NCBI GenBank assembly: GCA_041653315.1
Contig: JBAZFO010000035.1
Coordinates: 1-11,964 of the forward strand
Source of the DNA: Candidatus Micrarchaeia archaeon
GTDB taxonomy: Archaea > Micrarchaeota > Micrarchaeia > Anstonellales > JAHKLY01
DNA: 11,964 bases
Reading direction: 5' to 3'
The notes under the pieces are model-generated. The model made no database searches. It had not been told where the DNA came from and worked only from the letters and a program-made list of their open reading frames with translations. Positions 1-6,095 of this stretch are shown piece after piece (position 1 is the stretch's first letter; each line of letters starts with the position of its first letter). Made by a program: the position numbers and the translations under genes.

Positions 1-761
1 ATAGGAACTATCCAACCAATAAGGAAATTTATACCATTTGTAAAGACAAAAGCAATGAATATAAAACAAAAATTACGTTTCATACAGACGCAGTTCAAAC
101 ATTTGGTAAAATTGAAATAAATTCTTCAATGGCAGATATGATCTCTATTTCTGCACATAAATTTTATGGGCCAAAAGGAATTGGATTATTATACAAAAAA
201 TCAGATATTAATATTAAACCAATAATTCACGGACATCAAGAAAAAGGTATGCGTGGGGGAACATATGATACTGCTTCTATAATTGGAATGGCAGAAGCTG
301 CTTTAATAGCTGAAAAAACAAGAGAAAAAACAAATAAAAAATTAAATAATTTAACTGAAAAATTAATTAAAGGAGTTTTAGAAATAGAAAATACTTGGAT
401 AAATGGAATAGGAAAAGGCGCAGGAGAAAACAAATTACCTGGATTAATTAATTTTGGTTTCTTGTTAATCGAAGGAGAATCTATTCTTATGCATTTAGAT
501 AATAAAGGAATAATGTGTTCAACAGGTTCTGCATGTTCATCAGACTCATTACAAGCATCACATGTTTTACTTTCATTAGGTTTAAAACCTGAAGAAGCGC
601 ATGGTTCATTGCGCATAAGTTTAGGAAAAGAAAACACAGAAGAAGATATTGAATATTTTTTAAAAGTTTTACCTGAAATAATTGAAAAATTAAGAAGAAT
701 GTCGCCTTTTAAAAACAAGGCGCAATTGCAAAATTATAAAGGAAATTCATTATGTCATTAG
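1..761 (+). CDS. iscS: Cysteine desulfurase (IscS/NifS family), 5' end cut off by the window
   Basis: A PLP-dependent enzyme that takes sulfur from L-cysteine as a persulfide for Fe-S cluster assembly on IscU. The open frame runs in from base 3 with no start, so about the first third of the protein is missing and 252 residues are visible; the ATG at 129 is internal. Seen in order: HTDAVQ (bases 81-98, with the PLP-ring Asp), SISAHK with the Schiff-base lysine (codon 159-161) followed by GPKGIG, an RGGT motif, and the active-site loop STGSACSS with the catalytic cysteine at 534-536. The C-terminal SLRISLG and LRRMSP match the family. It ends 10 bp before the convergent gene at 772. The iscU scaffold gene lies about 0.6 kb downstream on the same strand, so the pair is separated rather than a tight operon. 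IscS and NifS cannot be told apart here; the activity itself is secure. Confidence 0.95.
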   Translation, partial: RNYPTNKEIYTICKDKSNEYKTKITFHTDAVQTFGKIEINSSMADMISISAHKFYGPKGIGLLYKKSDINIKPIIHGHQEKGMRGGTYDTASIIGMAEAALIAEKTREKTNKKLNNLTEKLIKGVLEIENTWINGIGKGAGENKLPGLINFGFLLIEGESILMHLDNKGIMCSTGSACSSDSLQASHVLLSLGLKPEEAHGSLRISLGKENTEEDIEYFLKVLPEIIEKLRRMSPFKNKAQLQNYKGNSLCH

Positions 762-771
762 GTAATAAAAA

Positions 772-1233
772 TTATCCCCCAATAATTTGATCTCCTTTAT
801 TAAATGGTTGAAAATTTCCCATTCTTGTTTTAACAACCAATTTCCAATTATTTAGTTCCATATTCATTATCAATATCTTCTCATTTGGTACCTCGGCTTT
901 AACTTGTTCTAAAGTCATAGTTCGACCAAAATAAAACATCTTAGAATAATTTTTCGGACTCCCAAATAAATATTCTCCATCTTCATCTACTATTTCTTTG
1001 CGATCAAAAAATCTAAAACCATACACTGTAAATGGAACTTTTATTTTAGTTGGATCTCTTTCTTTAACTTCCCGGATTTCTTTTTCTGGAAAAAAAGACC
1101 CGGGTTCAAAAAATTCCACGTAATGTCTCATTATTATAATGCCTTTAGTTGATTTTCCTTTTCCTTCAAAGGGCTTTCCTGCTGGAGTATGATCACTTTC
1201 ACTCCCCTCCCCACATAATCCTAATTTTACCAT
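772..1233 (-). CDS. Conserved hypothetical protein between iscS and iscU
   Basis: A 153-residue protein of unknown function. The C-terminal part (about residues 66-153) is aromatic and charged, with YGFRFFDR, YYFG-like MFYFGRTMTLEQV and KTRMGNFQPF. From memory this resembles small uncharacterised bacterial and phage proteins carrying a 'TRxGNWQPF' ending, a resemblance I cannot test here. No signal peptide or membrane segment is seen. The start at 1233 is supported by GAGGTG (1239-1244) and by a TATA-like TTTTTAAATA (1275-1284). However, residues 1-34 are Gly/Ser/Lys-rich and unlike the rest, and Met35 (codon ending at 1129), which opens MRHYVEF, may be the ancestral start. It is transcribed against its Fe-S neighbours and separates iscS from iscU, so it may be an inserted gene with no Fe-S role. 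Confidence 0.75.
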   Translation of the reverse strand: MVKLGLCGEGSESDHTPAGKPFEGKGKSTKGIIIMRHYVEFFEPGSFFPEKEIREVKERDPTKIKVPFTVYGFRFFDRKEIVDEDGEYLFGSPKNYSKMFYFGRTMTLEQVKAEVPNEKILIMNMELNNWKLVVKTRMGNFQPFNKGDQIIGG

Positions 1234-1238
1234 TTAAA

Positions 1239-1284
1239 CACCTCATTAATTGTGTTAAAATATATATCTTTTCGTATTTAAAAA
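1239..1284 (-). promoter_or_regulatory. TATA box and Shine-Dalgarno of the 772-1233 gene
   Basis: On the minus strand TTTTTAAATA (1275-1284) is followed about 26 bp later by the expected start site near 1253 and then by GAGGTG (1239-1244), five bases before ATG 1233. This is a leadered archaeal arrangement and favours the long start. It is inferred from spacing only. Confidence 0.5.
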
Positions 1285-1310
1285 TGTTTCGATTAGAATT
1301 TTAAAATATG

Positions 1311-1327
1311 TTTGATATATATTCAAA
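1311..1327. promoter_or_regulatory. Palindrome upstream of iscU, possible operator
   Basis: TTTGATATATATTCAAA has perfect 5-bp arms (TTTGA/TCAAA) around an AT centre and lies between the promoter of the 772-1233 gene and the iscU start. Its position would suit a regulator of either gene. AT-rich palindromes arise easily by chance in this genome, so this is only a candidate. Confidence 0.25.
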
Positions 1328-1385
1328 ATGCTACGATTGAACGTAACATTTATGTTTTATTTGTTATTAAATATAAGTGAATAAA

Positions 1386-1766
1386 ATGGAAAAATATAAT
1401 AAAAAAGTAATGGATCACTTCTTGAATCCGCGCAATATGGGAAAAATGGAAAACCCAACCCTTACTGGACAAGCAGGAAACGCAGTATGTGGAGATGTTT
1501 TATTTTTGTATCTTAAAATAGAAAAAAACAAAGAAGGAAAAGACATAATTAAAGATGTTAAATTTGAAACATTTGGATGCGCAGCTGCAATAGCAACTTC
1601 TTCAGCGCTTACTGAAATTATAAAAGGAAAAACAATTGAAGAAGCGCAGAAAGTTTCAAATAAAGATGTTGAAGAATATTTAGGCCAATTACCTTTAATT
1701 AAAAAACACTGCTCAAACTTAGCAGAAGATGCTTTAAAAGATGCTTTGAAAAAATTAACAAAATAA
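1386..1766 (+). CDS. iscU: Fe-S cluster assembly scaffold protein IscU
   Basis: Scaffold on which IscS-derived sulfur and iron are assembled into [2Fe-2S]/[4Fe-4S] clusters before transfer to apoproteins. Counting from ATG 1386 (126 aa), the three cluster ligands are present: Cys35 in AVCGD, Cys65 in FGCAAA and Cys109 in KKHCS, together with the conserved Asp37. The N-terminal KVMDHFLNPRNMG is the family signature and the C-terminal LAEDALKDAL helix is typical. Length is that of a normal IscU. I chose ATG 1386 because family members start just before YxxKVMDHF and a weak AGTGA lies five bases upstream. A GTG at 1377 in the same frame would add three residues. One tolerated deviation is AVCGD where many homologues have PxCGD. 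It probably works with the desulfurase ending at 761 despite the gene between them. Confidence 0.95.
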   Translation: MEKYNKKVMDHFLNPRNMGKMENPTLTGQAGNAVCGDVLFLYLKIEKNKEGKDIIKDVKFETFGCAAAIATSSALTEIIKGKTIEEAQKVSNKDVEEYLGQLPLIKKHCSNLAEDALKDALKKLTK

Positions 1767-1782
1767 AAAAATCAATAATATT

Positions 1783-2427
1783 CTATTTCTTGTATTTTAA
1801 TTCCCAAATAAATCTTCTTATATATTTATCAATTTCTCCTTGTAATTTATATACTAAAGTTCCTATTAAATAATCTCTTATAATCCCATTTATTTCATCT
1901 ATTTGTCTGTTAATTTTTGTTTCTGGTTTATCTTTAAAATCTTTAATACAAATTTCAAATTTACATTTTTCTGATCCTAAGGTAGAGTATTTTAGTTTTG
2001 CTTTTGGCTCAAAATCAAAATTAATTTCTAATATCTTATCTTGGTATGGTTTTGGTCTATAAAATACTAAAGTACATTGTCCGGGAGTATTTTGTATTTG
2101 AGTTTTATCAATTTTAGTAGAAATTATTATGCTATCTTTTGAAAACCTTATATCTGTAGTTTCATTTTCATTTAGTTTTAATCCTGTGTGTTTTCCAGTT
2201 AATCTATCACTAAGATTCTTTAATTGGGTATTTACTGGATCTAATAAATCTGTTTCTAACCTTTCTTGAGTTGCTCTTTTAATAGGAGAAATAGGTTTTA
2301 ATATCTCCACTCCTGATTTATCTGGGTTTTCTAATAATCTTTTCATCATTGCTTCTCTTCTAGCGATTAAATCATTCTGCATTGAACTATCTTTTTCATA
2401 ATACACATTAGGTTCTCTAAAAATCAT
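1783..2427 (-). CDS. Hypothetical protein, soluble, 214 aa
   Basis: I do not recognise this protein. It has no signal peptide, membrane helix or metal motif. The N-terminal ~80 residues are polar and probably helical (RREAMMKRLLENP). Residues ~90-160 alternate hydrophobic and charged residues like a beta-rich domain (DSIIISTKI, TLVFYRPK, ILEINFDFEPKAKLKY). The C-terminus is amphipathic helix (GIIRDYLIGTLVYKLQGEIDKYIRRFIWELK). The start is supported by a minus-strand TTTAAA (2451-2456) about 26 bp upstream with no Shine-Dalgarno, which fits a leaderless mRNA. It converges on iscU with 16 bp between the stops. Codon use is A/T-rich like its neighbours, so nothing suggests recent transfer. Confidence 0.7.
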   Translation of the reverse strand: MIFREPNVYYEKDSSMQNDLIARREAMMKRLLENPDKSGVEILKPISPIKRATQERLETDLLDPVNTQLKNLSDRLTGKHTGLKLNENETTDIRFSKDSIIISTKIDKTQIQNTPGQCTLVFYRPKPYQDKILEINFDFEPKAKLKYSTLGSEKCKFEICIKDFKDKPETKINRQIDEINGIIRDYLIGTLVYKLQGEIDKYIRRFIWELKYKK

Positions 2428-2450
2428 AATAAATTTAGGAGTTTTCTCTG

Positions 2451-2456
2451 TTTAAA
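2451..2456 (-). promoter_or_regulatory. TATA box, leaderless promoter of the 1783-2427 gene
   Basis: TTTAAA is centred about 26 bp from the ATG at 2427, placing the predicted transcription start at the start codon itself. No ribosome-binding site is present between them. Confidence 0.5.
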
Positions 2457-2527
2457 AAACTTGTGTCTTTACATAGAATTAAAAATGATTTTATCTTATT
2501 ATATAATTAATTTATAAAGAGGCGATT

Positions 2528-2713
2528 ATGATGGTGAGTGTAGATAAAAATAAGTGTATTGGATGTGGCGCATGTGCAGCAATATGCTCAGCAGTATTTG
2601 AATTAACTTCAGAAGGAAAAGCAAGAATTATAGATAGTTATGCTGGTGGAAATGAAGAATGTATTGACCAAGCAGTTAGTATTTGCCCAGTTCAAGCAAT
2701 AAAAAAATTCTAA
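2528..2713 (+). CDS. Single [4Fe-4S] ferredoxin, thermophile/archaeal type
   Basis: A 61-residue soluble electron carrier. It has Cys10, Cys13 and Cys16 in CIGCGAC and Cys53 in SICP, the four ligands of one [4Fe-4S] cluster. The extra cysteines, Cys20 and Cys45, sit where the disulfide lies in single-cluster ferredoxins of Thermotoga and Pyrococcus type. The second cluster motif of 2[4Fe-4S] ferredoxins is absent. VFEL and AVSICPVQAI are family landmarks. AGAGGCGAT just upstream can act as a ribosome-binding site for ATG 2528; the ATG at 2531 is the alternative. It is the last of the Fe-S genes in this end of the window and could donate electrons during cluster assembly, but its partner is not shown by the sequence. 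Confidence 0.92.
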   Translation: MMVSVDKNKCIGCGACAAICSAVFELTSEGKARIIDSYAGGNEECIDQAVSICPVQAIKKF

Positions 2714-2736
2714 ATTATTAAAAAATGTATTAAAAA

Positions 2737-2760
2737 GTCCTGGTTTAACAGGACCATAAT
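2737..2760. terminator. Hairpin between two convergent genes
   Basis: GTCCTG (2737-2742) and CAGGAC (2749-2754) form a perfect 6-bp stem with a 6-nt loop. Short A and T runs lie on either side, so it could end transcription of the ferredoxin gene and of the facing gene at 2781. It is also about 27 bp past the stop of the 2781-3515 gene, which matters for the retroelement hypothesis listed under findings. Confidence 0.5.
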
Positions 2761-2780
2761 TTTTGCTTTAATTTTTCTTC

Positions 2781-3515
2781 TTAGCGTCTTTCTTCAGCTA
2801 ACACCCCACGCGGAAGGTCGTAGATGCCGAGATCGACACTGCCGTAGCCGCAGAGCCTACGAACAAGCGCGCTTACTGCTGAATTCCTATTAAAACGATA
2901 TAAATATCTTTTTGGTCCTTTTTCTCCTTCTTTTTCTGAGGTTGGTATTCCAGTTCTAATATCTGTTGGATACCAGCCATCCTCAACTGGAAGACCATGG
3001 AACCAAATTTTATCTAAATTTGAAAAATCATATTCAAGTGTGTAAACATCTCCGTTTCTAACAATTGAATAATCTTCTCCTGGAATTAAACCATCTCTTA
3101 AAACAAGAATATTACCAGATAAATCTCTTATTTCTTTTGGGACTTCTATTCTTCTTATTTGGCCATTATCATATTCTCTTGTTATTATATCTCCAAATGG
3201 CTTTCCTGGTTCTGGATGACCAAATTGATTTGAAAAAAAGTCAGAAATATTAAATTCTCTTTGAAGAACATCACAATTTTCGCTTCTTTTTCCATCATCT
3301 GTTACTATTAATCTATCTGCTATTGGTTTATGGCTTATGACAGATAAAGGATTTTCATCTTTATTTCTTCCTTTATTTGCTTCTGCAATTAAGTTATGTG
3401 CAGTATACCAATCTGCATTTTCTGAAAGACAAATAAGTTTTACTTCTCTGCCTAATTCAGGCATTTCTATCATCTTTTTATTTTTTATTTCTGGAACTAA
3501 AAAAATTTGTTTCAT
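2781..3515 (-). CDS. Unrecognised protein with adenine-poor, G/C-rich 3' end; candidate DGR target
   Basis: A 244-residue soluble protein with no membrane segment. I cannot assign a family with certainty. The N-terminal half contains NADWYTAHNLIAEANK; a charged middle follows. The region WYPTDIRTGIPTSEKE...KRYLYRF leads into a C-terminal tail of different character (SALVRRLCGYGSVDL...GVLAEERR). The codons for that tail (2796-2876) are 49/81 G+C with only 10 adenines on the coding strand. The adjoining coding stretch (2881-2940) is 17/60 G+C with 29 adenines. Such a switch inside one gene fits the variable region of a retroelement-diversified protein. The start has a strong GGGGGTG site (3521-3527) and a TATA-like TTTTTAAA (3557-3564). 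The gene and frame are convincing; the role is not known. Confidence 0.75.
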   Translation of the reverse strand: MKQIFLVPEIKNKKMIEMPELGREVKLICLSENADWYTAHNLIAEANKGRNKDENPLSVISHKPIADRLIVTDDGKRSENCDVLQREFNISDFFSNQFGHPEPGKPFGDIITREYDNGQIRRIEVPKEIRDLSGNILVLRDGLIPGEDYSIVRNGDVYTLEYDFSNLDKIWFHGLPVEDGWYPTDIRTGIPTSEKEGEKGPKRYLYRFNRNSAVSALVRRLCGYGSVDLGIYDLPRGVLAEERR

Positions 3516-3589
3516 TATTACACCCCCTAACTATGTTATTTATTATGTTTATTTGGGTTTAAAAAGGTTTTGGTTTGTTAAAAATTAGT

Positions 3590-4018
3590 CTAATCACAAG
3601 AATTGGGTTTTATATTATAATACTGGCAAATCCATTCTTTTAAGGCGCTTTTTTCTAAATAACCTGTATAAAAATATATATTATTTCCTTTATGAAGCGC
3701 AAAAGCAGGAACACCTTGTATTTTATTTGTGTCTTTATATTCTTCTTGTATTTTCATTACTTCTGGATTTGTATGGCGCTCTGTTAAATTAATATATTTA
3801 ATAATTAAGTCCTCTTCTAAAAAATCAGATTCTAACTCATTAACAATTAAAGTCATTGGTGGGCAAAACTCTTCACAACCATCTGCATACAAATACTCTA
3901 ATTCTAATTGCTCTTTATTAAAATTTTGCTCTTGAATTGGTGTTTCTGTTACACCTTGCATAACACATCCAAACAATAGAATAAAAACCAAACATCCAAA
4001 AAATAATTTCATAATCAT
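3590..4018 (-). CDS. Thioredoxin-like lipoprotein with a CxxxCP motif
   Basis: A 142-residue extracytoplasmic thiol protein. Residues 3-20 form a lipoprotein signal (MKLFFGCLVFILLFGC) with a lipobox LFGC, so Cys18 is the likely lipid-anchored residue. A Ser/Thr/Gln-poor linker follows, then a thioredoxin-fold domain from about 38. It has strand LEYLYAD, the redox-type motif CEEFCP (Cys48, Cys52), strand LIIKYINL, and GVPAFALHKG with the expected cis-proline at 104. Two more cysteines (131, 141) lie near the C-terminus. The active motif has three residues between the cysteines instead of two, unlike classical thioredoxin and like Sco-type copper or thiol proteins. ATG 4018 follows AAAGGGAT; Met3 (4012) is an equally good start. 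A minus-strand TATA-like AATATATTTAAG (4039-4050) lies upstream. Redox partner unknown. Confidence 0.85.
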   Translation of the reverse strand: MIMKLFFGCLVFILLFGCVMQGVTETPIQEQNFNKEQLELEYLYADGCEEFCPPMTLIVNELESDFLEEDLIIKYINLTERHTNPEVMKIQEEYKDTNKIQGVPAFALHKGNNIYFYTGYLEKSALKEWICQYYNIKPNSCD

Positions 4019-4077
4019 TATTATCCCTTTTAGTATTTCTTAAATATATTTTTTAAATTTTTGCTTAGAAACACCCA

Positions 4078-4614
4078 TTACCTATTATTAAATTTGATTA
4101 ATGAATGCACCTCATATTTATCCAATTTTTTTCTTGCTTCTAACCCAGTTAATTCAACTAAAAATCCAACACCAACAACATTAGCTCCATGTTTTTCAAT
4201 AGCTTTTACTGCTGCTTCTGTTGTAACCCCTCCTGCTAAAACATCATCAAAGAAAATTACTCTTTCTCCTTTTTTAATTGCATTTTTAGGCATTTCTAAA
4301 GCATTAACTTTATAATCTAAACCAAATTCCTTGCTTAAATTCATTTTAGATTTACCTTTTCTTCTTAAAGGTACAAATGCAACACCTAATGAAATAGCTA
4401 AAGATGAACCAAAAATAAATCCTCTAGGTTCAACTGCAACAACTGCTTCTATATTCTTATTTTTATAATATTCTTTTAGTAAATTAATAGTTTTATTAAA
4501 AGACTCTGAATCTGTTAATAATGGAGTTACATCTCTATAAGTAATCCCTTTTTTCGGAAAATCAGAAATAGTTTTAATTTTTCGTTTAAGTTCTAATATT
4601 TGATCTTGTTCCAT
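4078..4614 (-). CDS. apt: Adenine phosphoribosyltransferase
   Basis: Purine salvage in the cytoplasm: adenine plus PRPP gives AMP and pyrophosphate. The 178-residue length is normal. Landmarks are the N-terminal DFPKKGITYRDVTPLL (19-34), VEPRGFIFGSSLA (61-73), VPLRRKGK (81-88), the catalytic Glu107 region NALEMPK, the PRPP loop at 120-132 (FFDDVLAGGVTT) and the C-terminal SLIKF. The usual PRPP loop reads DDxxATGGT; here it is DDVLAGGVT, keeping the two Asp and the last Thr but shifting the Gly pattern, so substrate affinity may differ. A related PRPP-using activity cannot be excluded. The start has a strong AGGTGGGGG site. It lies 66 bp after the stop of the COG2403-type gene on the same strand and probably has its own promoter. 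Confidence 0.88.
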   Translation of the reverse strand: MEQDQILELKRKIKTISDFPKKGITYRDVTPLLTDSESFNKTINLLKEYYKNKNIEAVVAVEPRGFIFGSSLAISLGVAFVPLRRKGKSKMNLSKEFGLDYKVNALEMPKNAIKKGERVIFFDDVLAGGVTTEAAVKAIEKHGANVVGVGFLVELTGLEARKKLDKYEVHSLIKFNNR

Positions 4615-4615
4615 A

Positions 4616-4670
4616 CTTGCCCCCCCACCTAAATATTAGGTATTAAATAGTATATGAAAGCTATTAAAAA
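4616..4670 (-). promoter_or_regulatory. apt promoter and leader with a dyad over the Shine-Dalgarno
   Basis: TTTTTAATA (4662-4670) is a TATA candidate giving a leader of roughly 28 nt. That leader holds a 5-bp inverted repeat, CCTAA/TTAGG, with a 3-nt loop (4628-4640), whose 3' arm runs into the AGGTGGGGG ribosome-binding site. The overlap could occlude the site or serve as an operator, but the stem is short. Confidence 0.35.
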
Positions 4671-4680
4671 TGCATCGAAA

Positions 4681-6000
4681 TTATTTTATTTTCGAAATAA
4701 GAAAAGGAATAATATTTGTTCTTTCTTTTAATTCATATTTTGTTTTTAAAATAGGAATAGTTGTTTTTAATATTAATTTTAAATCAATCGGAGTCCCAGA
4801 AATAATATAATCAATCTTTTCTTTTTGATTTATTTTTTTGATAATTTCACCTAATTCCTTTATTTGTTTATCAGAATAACCCATTGCTGGGAGAATTTTT
4901 CCATCTAAATGCTGATATTTTTCAAAAGTCTTTTCTATATCTCCAAAAAGATAATTTTTAACATTTAGTATTTTTGGTTCATAATTTATTGCTTCTTTAT
5001 ATCCAGCACCGTAAACCATTCCTCCATGTGTCAAAGTAGGTCCATCTTCTATTATTAATATCTTTTTTCCTTTTATTTTATCGGCATTTTCTAAAGTTAT
5101 TATAGAATCAGCATGAATTATTTTTGCTTTTGAATTCATATTTTTTGCATTTAATACAATCGTATCTATATCCCTTTTATTTGCACTATTCTCTTTATTT
5201 ATTATTATTGCATCTGCAATTCTAAAATTAACTTCTCCTGGATAAAACTTTTTTTCATGATTTGGCCTTAAAGCATCTGCTACAACAAATAATAAATTTG
5301 GTTTATAAAAAGGAGTATCATTATTTCCACCATCCCATAAAATTATATCTGCTTCATTTTCAGCTTGTCTTAAAATTCTTTCATAATCCACACCTGCATA
5401 CAAAATAAATCCATTTTTTATATGTAATTCATATTCTTCTCTTTCTTCTATAGTTGTCTTATATCTTTTAAGATCTTCTATTTTTGTGAATCTTTGGATT
5501 ATTTGCTTTGATAAATCTCCATAAGGCATTGGATGTCTTATTATAACTACTTTTTTTCCGCTTTGTTTTAATAAATTAGCTATATATCTAGTTGTTTGGC
5601 TTTTTCCACAGCCTGTTCTAACTGCACAAACAGCAATTACTGGTTTATTAGATTTTAACATTGTTTTTTCTGGAGATAAAATAACAAAATCAGCACCTGC
5701 TGAGTTTACTTTTGCACTTAAATTCATAACAATATCATAAGACAAATCACTATAACTTAAAATACACTCATCAATTTTATGCTTTTTAATCAAATTCTCT
5801 AACTCTTCTTCTGGATAAATAGGTATCCCATTTGGATATAATTTTCCACTTAGAATTTTTGGGTATTTTCTATCATCAATACCTGGTATTTGCGTTGCTG
5901 TAAAACAAACAACTTCATATTCATTATTATCTCTATATAATGTATTAAAATTATGGAAATCTCGGCCTGCTGCCCCTATAATAATTATTTTCTTTTTCAT
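4681..6000 (-). CDS. P-loop NTPase, COG2403 / cyclic 2,3-diphosphoglycerate synthetase-like
   Basis: A 439-residue cytoplasmic protein related to the predicted-GTPase family that includes cyclic 2,3-diphosphoglycerate synthetase of methanogens. The true substrate is not shown. It has an N-terminal Rossmann-like domain (KKKIIIIGAAGRDFHNF, 2-18) and a central P-loop domain beginning at about 118. The Walker A is CAVRTGCGKSQTT (Lys133) and an Asp-rich motif ILWDGGNNDTP has Asp223 as the likely metal or nucleotide ligand. A strand with NKE (268-270) resembles the NKxD base-recognition motif. The C-terminus has GPTLTHGGMVYGAG, then a helix/strand region ending in PIDL. The frame stays open to ATG 6075, but the extra 25 residues are hydrophobic and unlike the family. 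I chose ATG 6000, which opens the Rossmann strand and lies about 28 bp from TATTTTTATA (6024-6033), so probably leaderless. Confidence 0.8.
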   Translation of the reverse strand: MKKKIIIIGAAGRDFHNFNTLYRDNNEYEVVCFTATQIPGIDDRKYPKILSGKLYPNGIPIYPEEELENLIKKHKIDECILSYSDLSYDIVMNLSAKVNSAGADFVILSPEKTMLKSNKPVIAVCAVRTGCGKSQTTRYIANLLKQSGKKVVIIRHPMPYGDLSKQIIQRFTKIEDLKRYKTTIEEREEYELHIKNGFILYAGVDYERILRQAENEADIILWDGGNNDTPFYKPNLLFVVADALRPNHEKKFYPGEVNFRIADAIIINKENSANKRDIDTIVLNAKNMNSKAKIIHADSIITLENADKIKGKKILIIEDGPTLTHGGMVYGAGYKEAINYEPKILNVKNYLFGDIEKTFEKYQHLDGKILPAMGYSDKQIKELGEIIKKINQKEKIDYIISGTPIDLKLILKTTIPILKTKYELKERTNIIPFLISKIK

Positions 6001-6049
6001 AAATAAGGATAAATCAATAAAGTATAAAAATATGTCTTTTATCAAAAGG

Positions 6050-6095
6050 TTTTTAAAGGTAACACCACATAACACAATGTAAGGTGATGTTACAT
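6050..6095 (+). promoter_or_regulatory. Promoter and nested inverted repeats of the toxin-antitoxin pair
   Basis: TTTTTAAA (6050-6057) is a TATA candidate. Downstream lie GTAACA (6059-6064) facing TGTTAC (6088-6093), and ATGTAA (6077-6082) facing TTACAT (6090-6095). The second pair brackets the strong ribosome-binding site AAGGTGAT (6081-6088) and includes part of the start codon. Antitoxins of this class usually repress their own promoter, so these repeats are plausible operators. Confidence 0.45.

Noticed and set aside
236..718. 160-codon minus-strand frame inside the desulfurase
   Set aside because: Antisense to a fully conserved cysteine desulfurase; composition and lack of start signals mark it as a shadow.
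752..790. Short ATG frame (12 codons) overlapping the end of the desulfurase
   Set aside because: Too short, no motif, and it stops at once; probably chance, although it might be the relic of a once-adjacent gene.
2843..2861. CGTAG/CTACG hairpin within the G/C-rich gene end, considered as a structured RNA
   Set aside because: A single 5-bp stem inside an open reading frame; the reading frame explains the region better.
6001..6075. N-terminal extension of the COG2403-type protein from ATG 6075
   Set aside because: The 25 extra residues are unlike the family and overlap the promoter of both divergent genes; ATG 6000 starts directly at the Rossmann strand.
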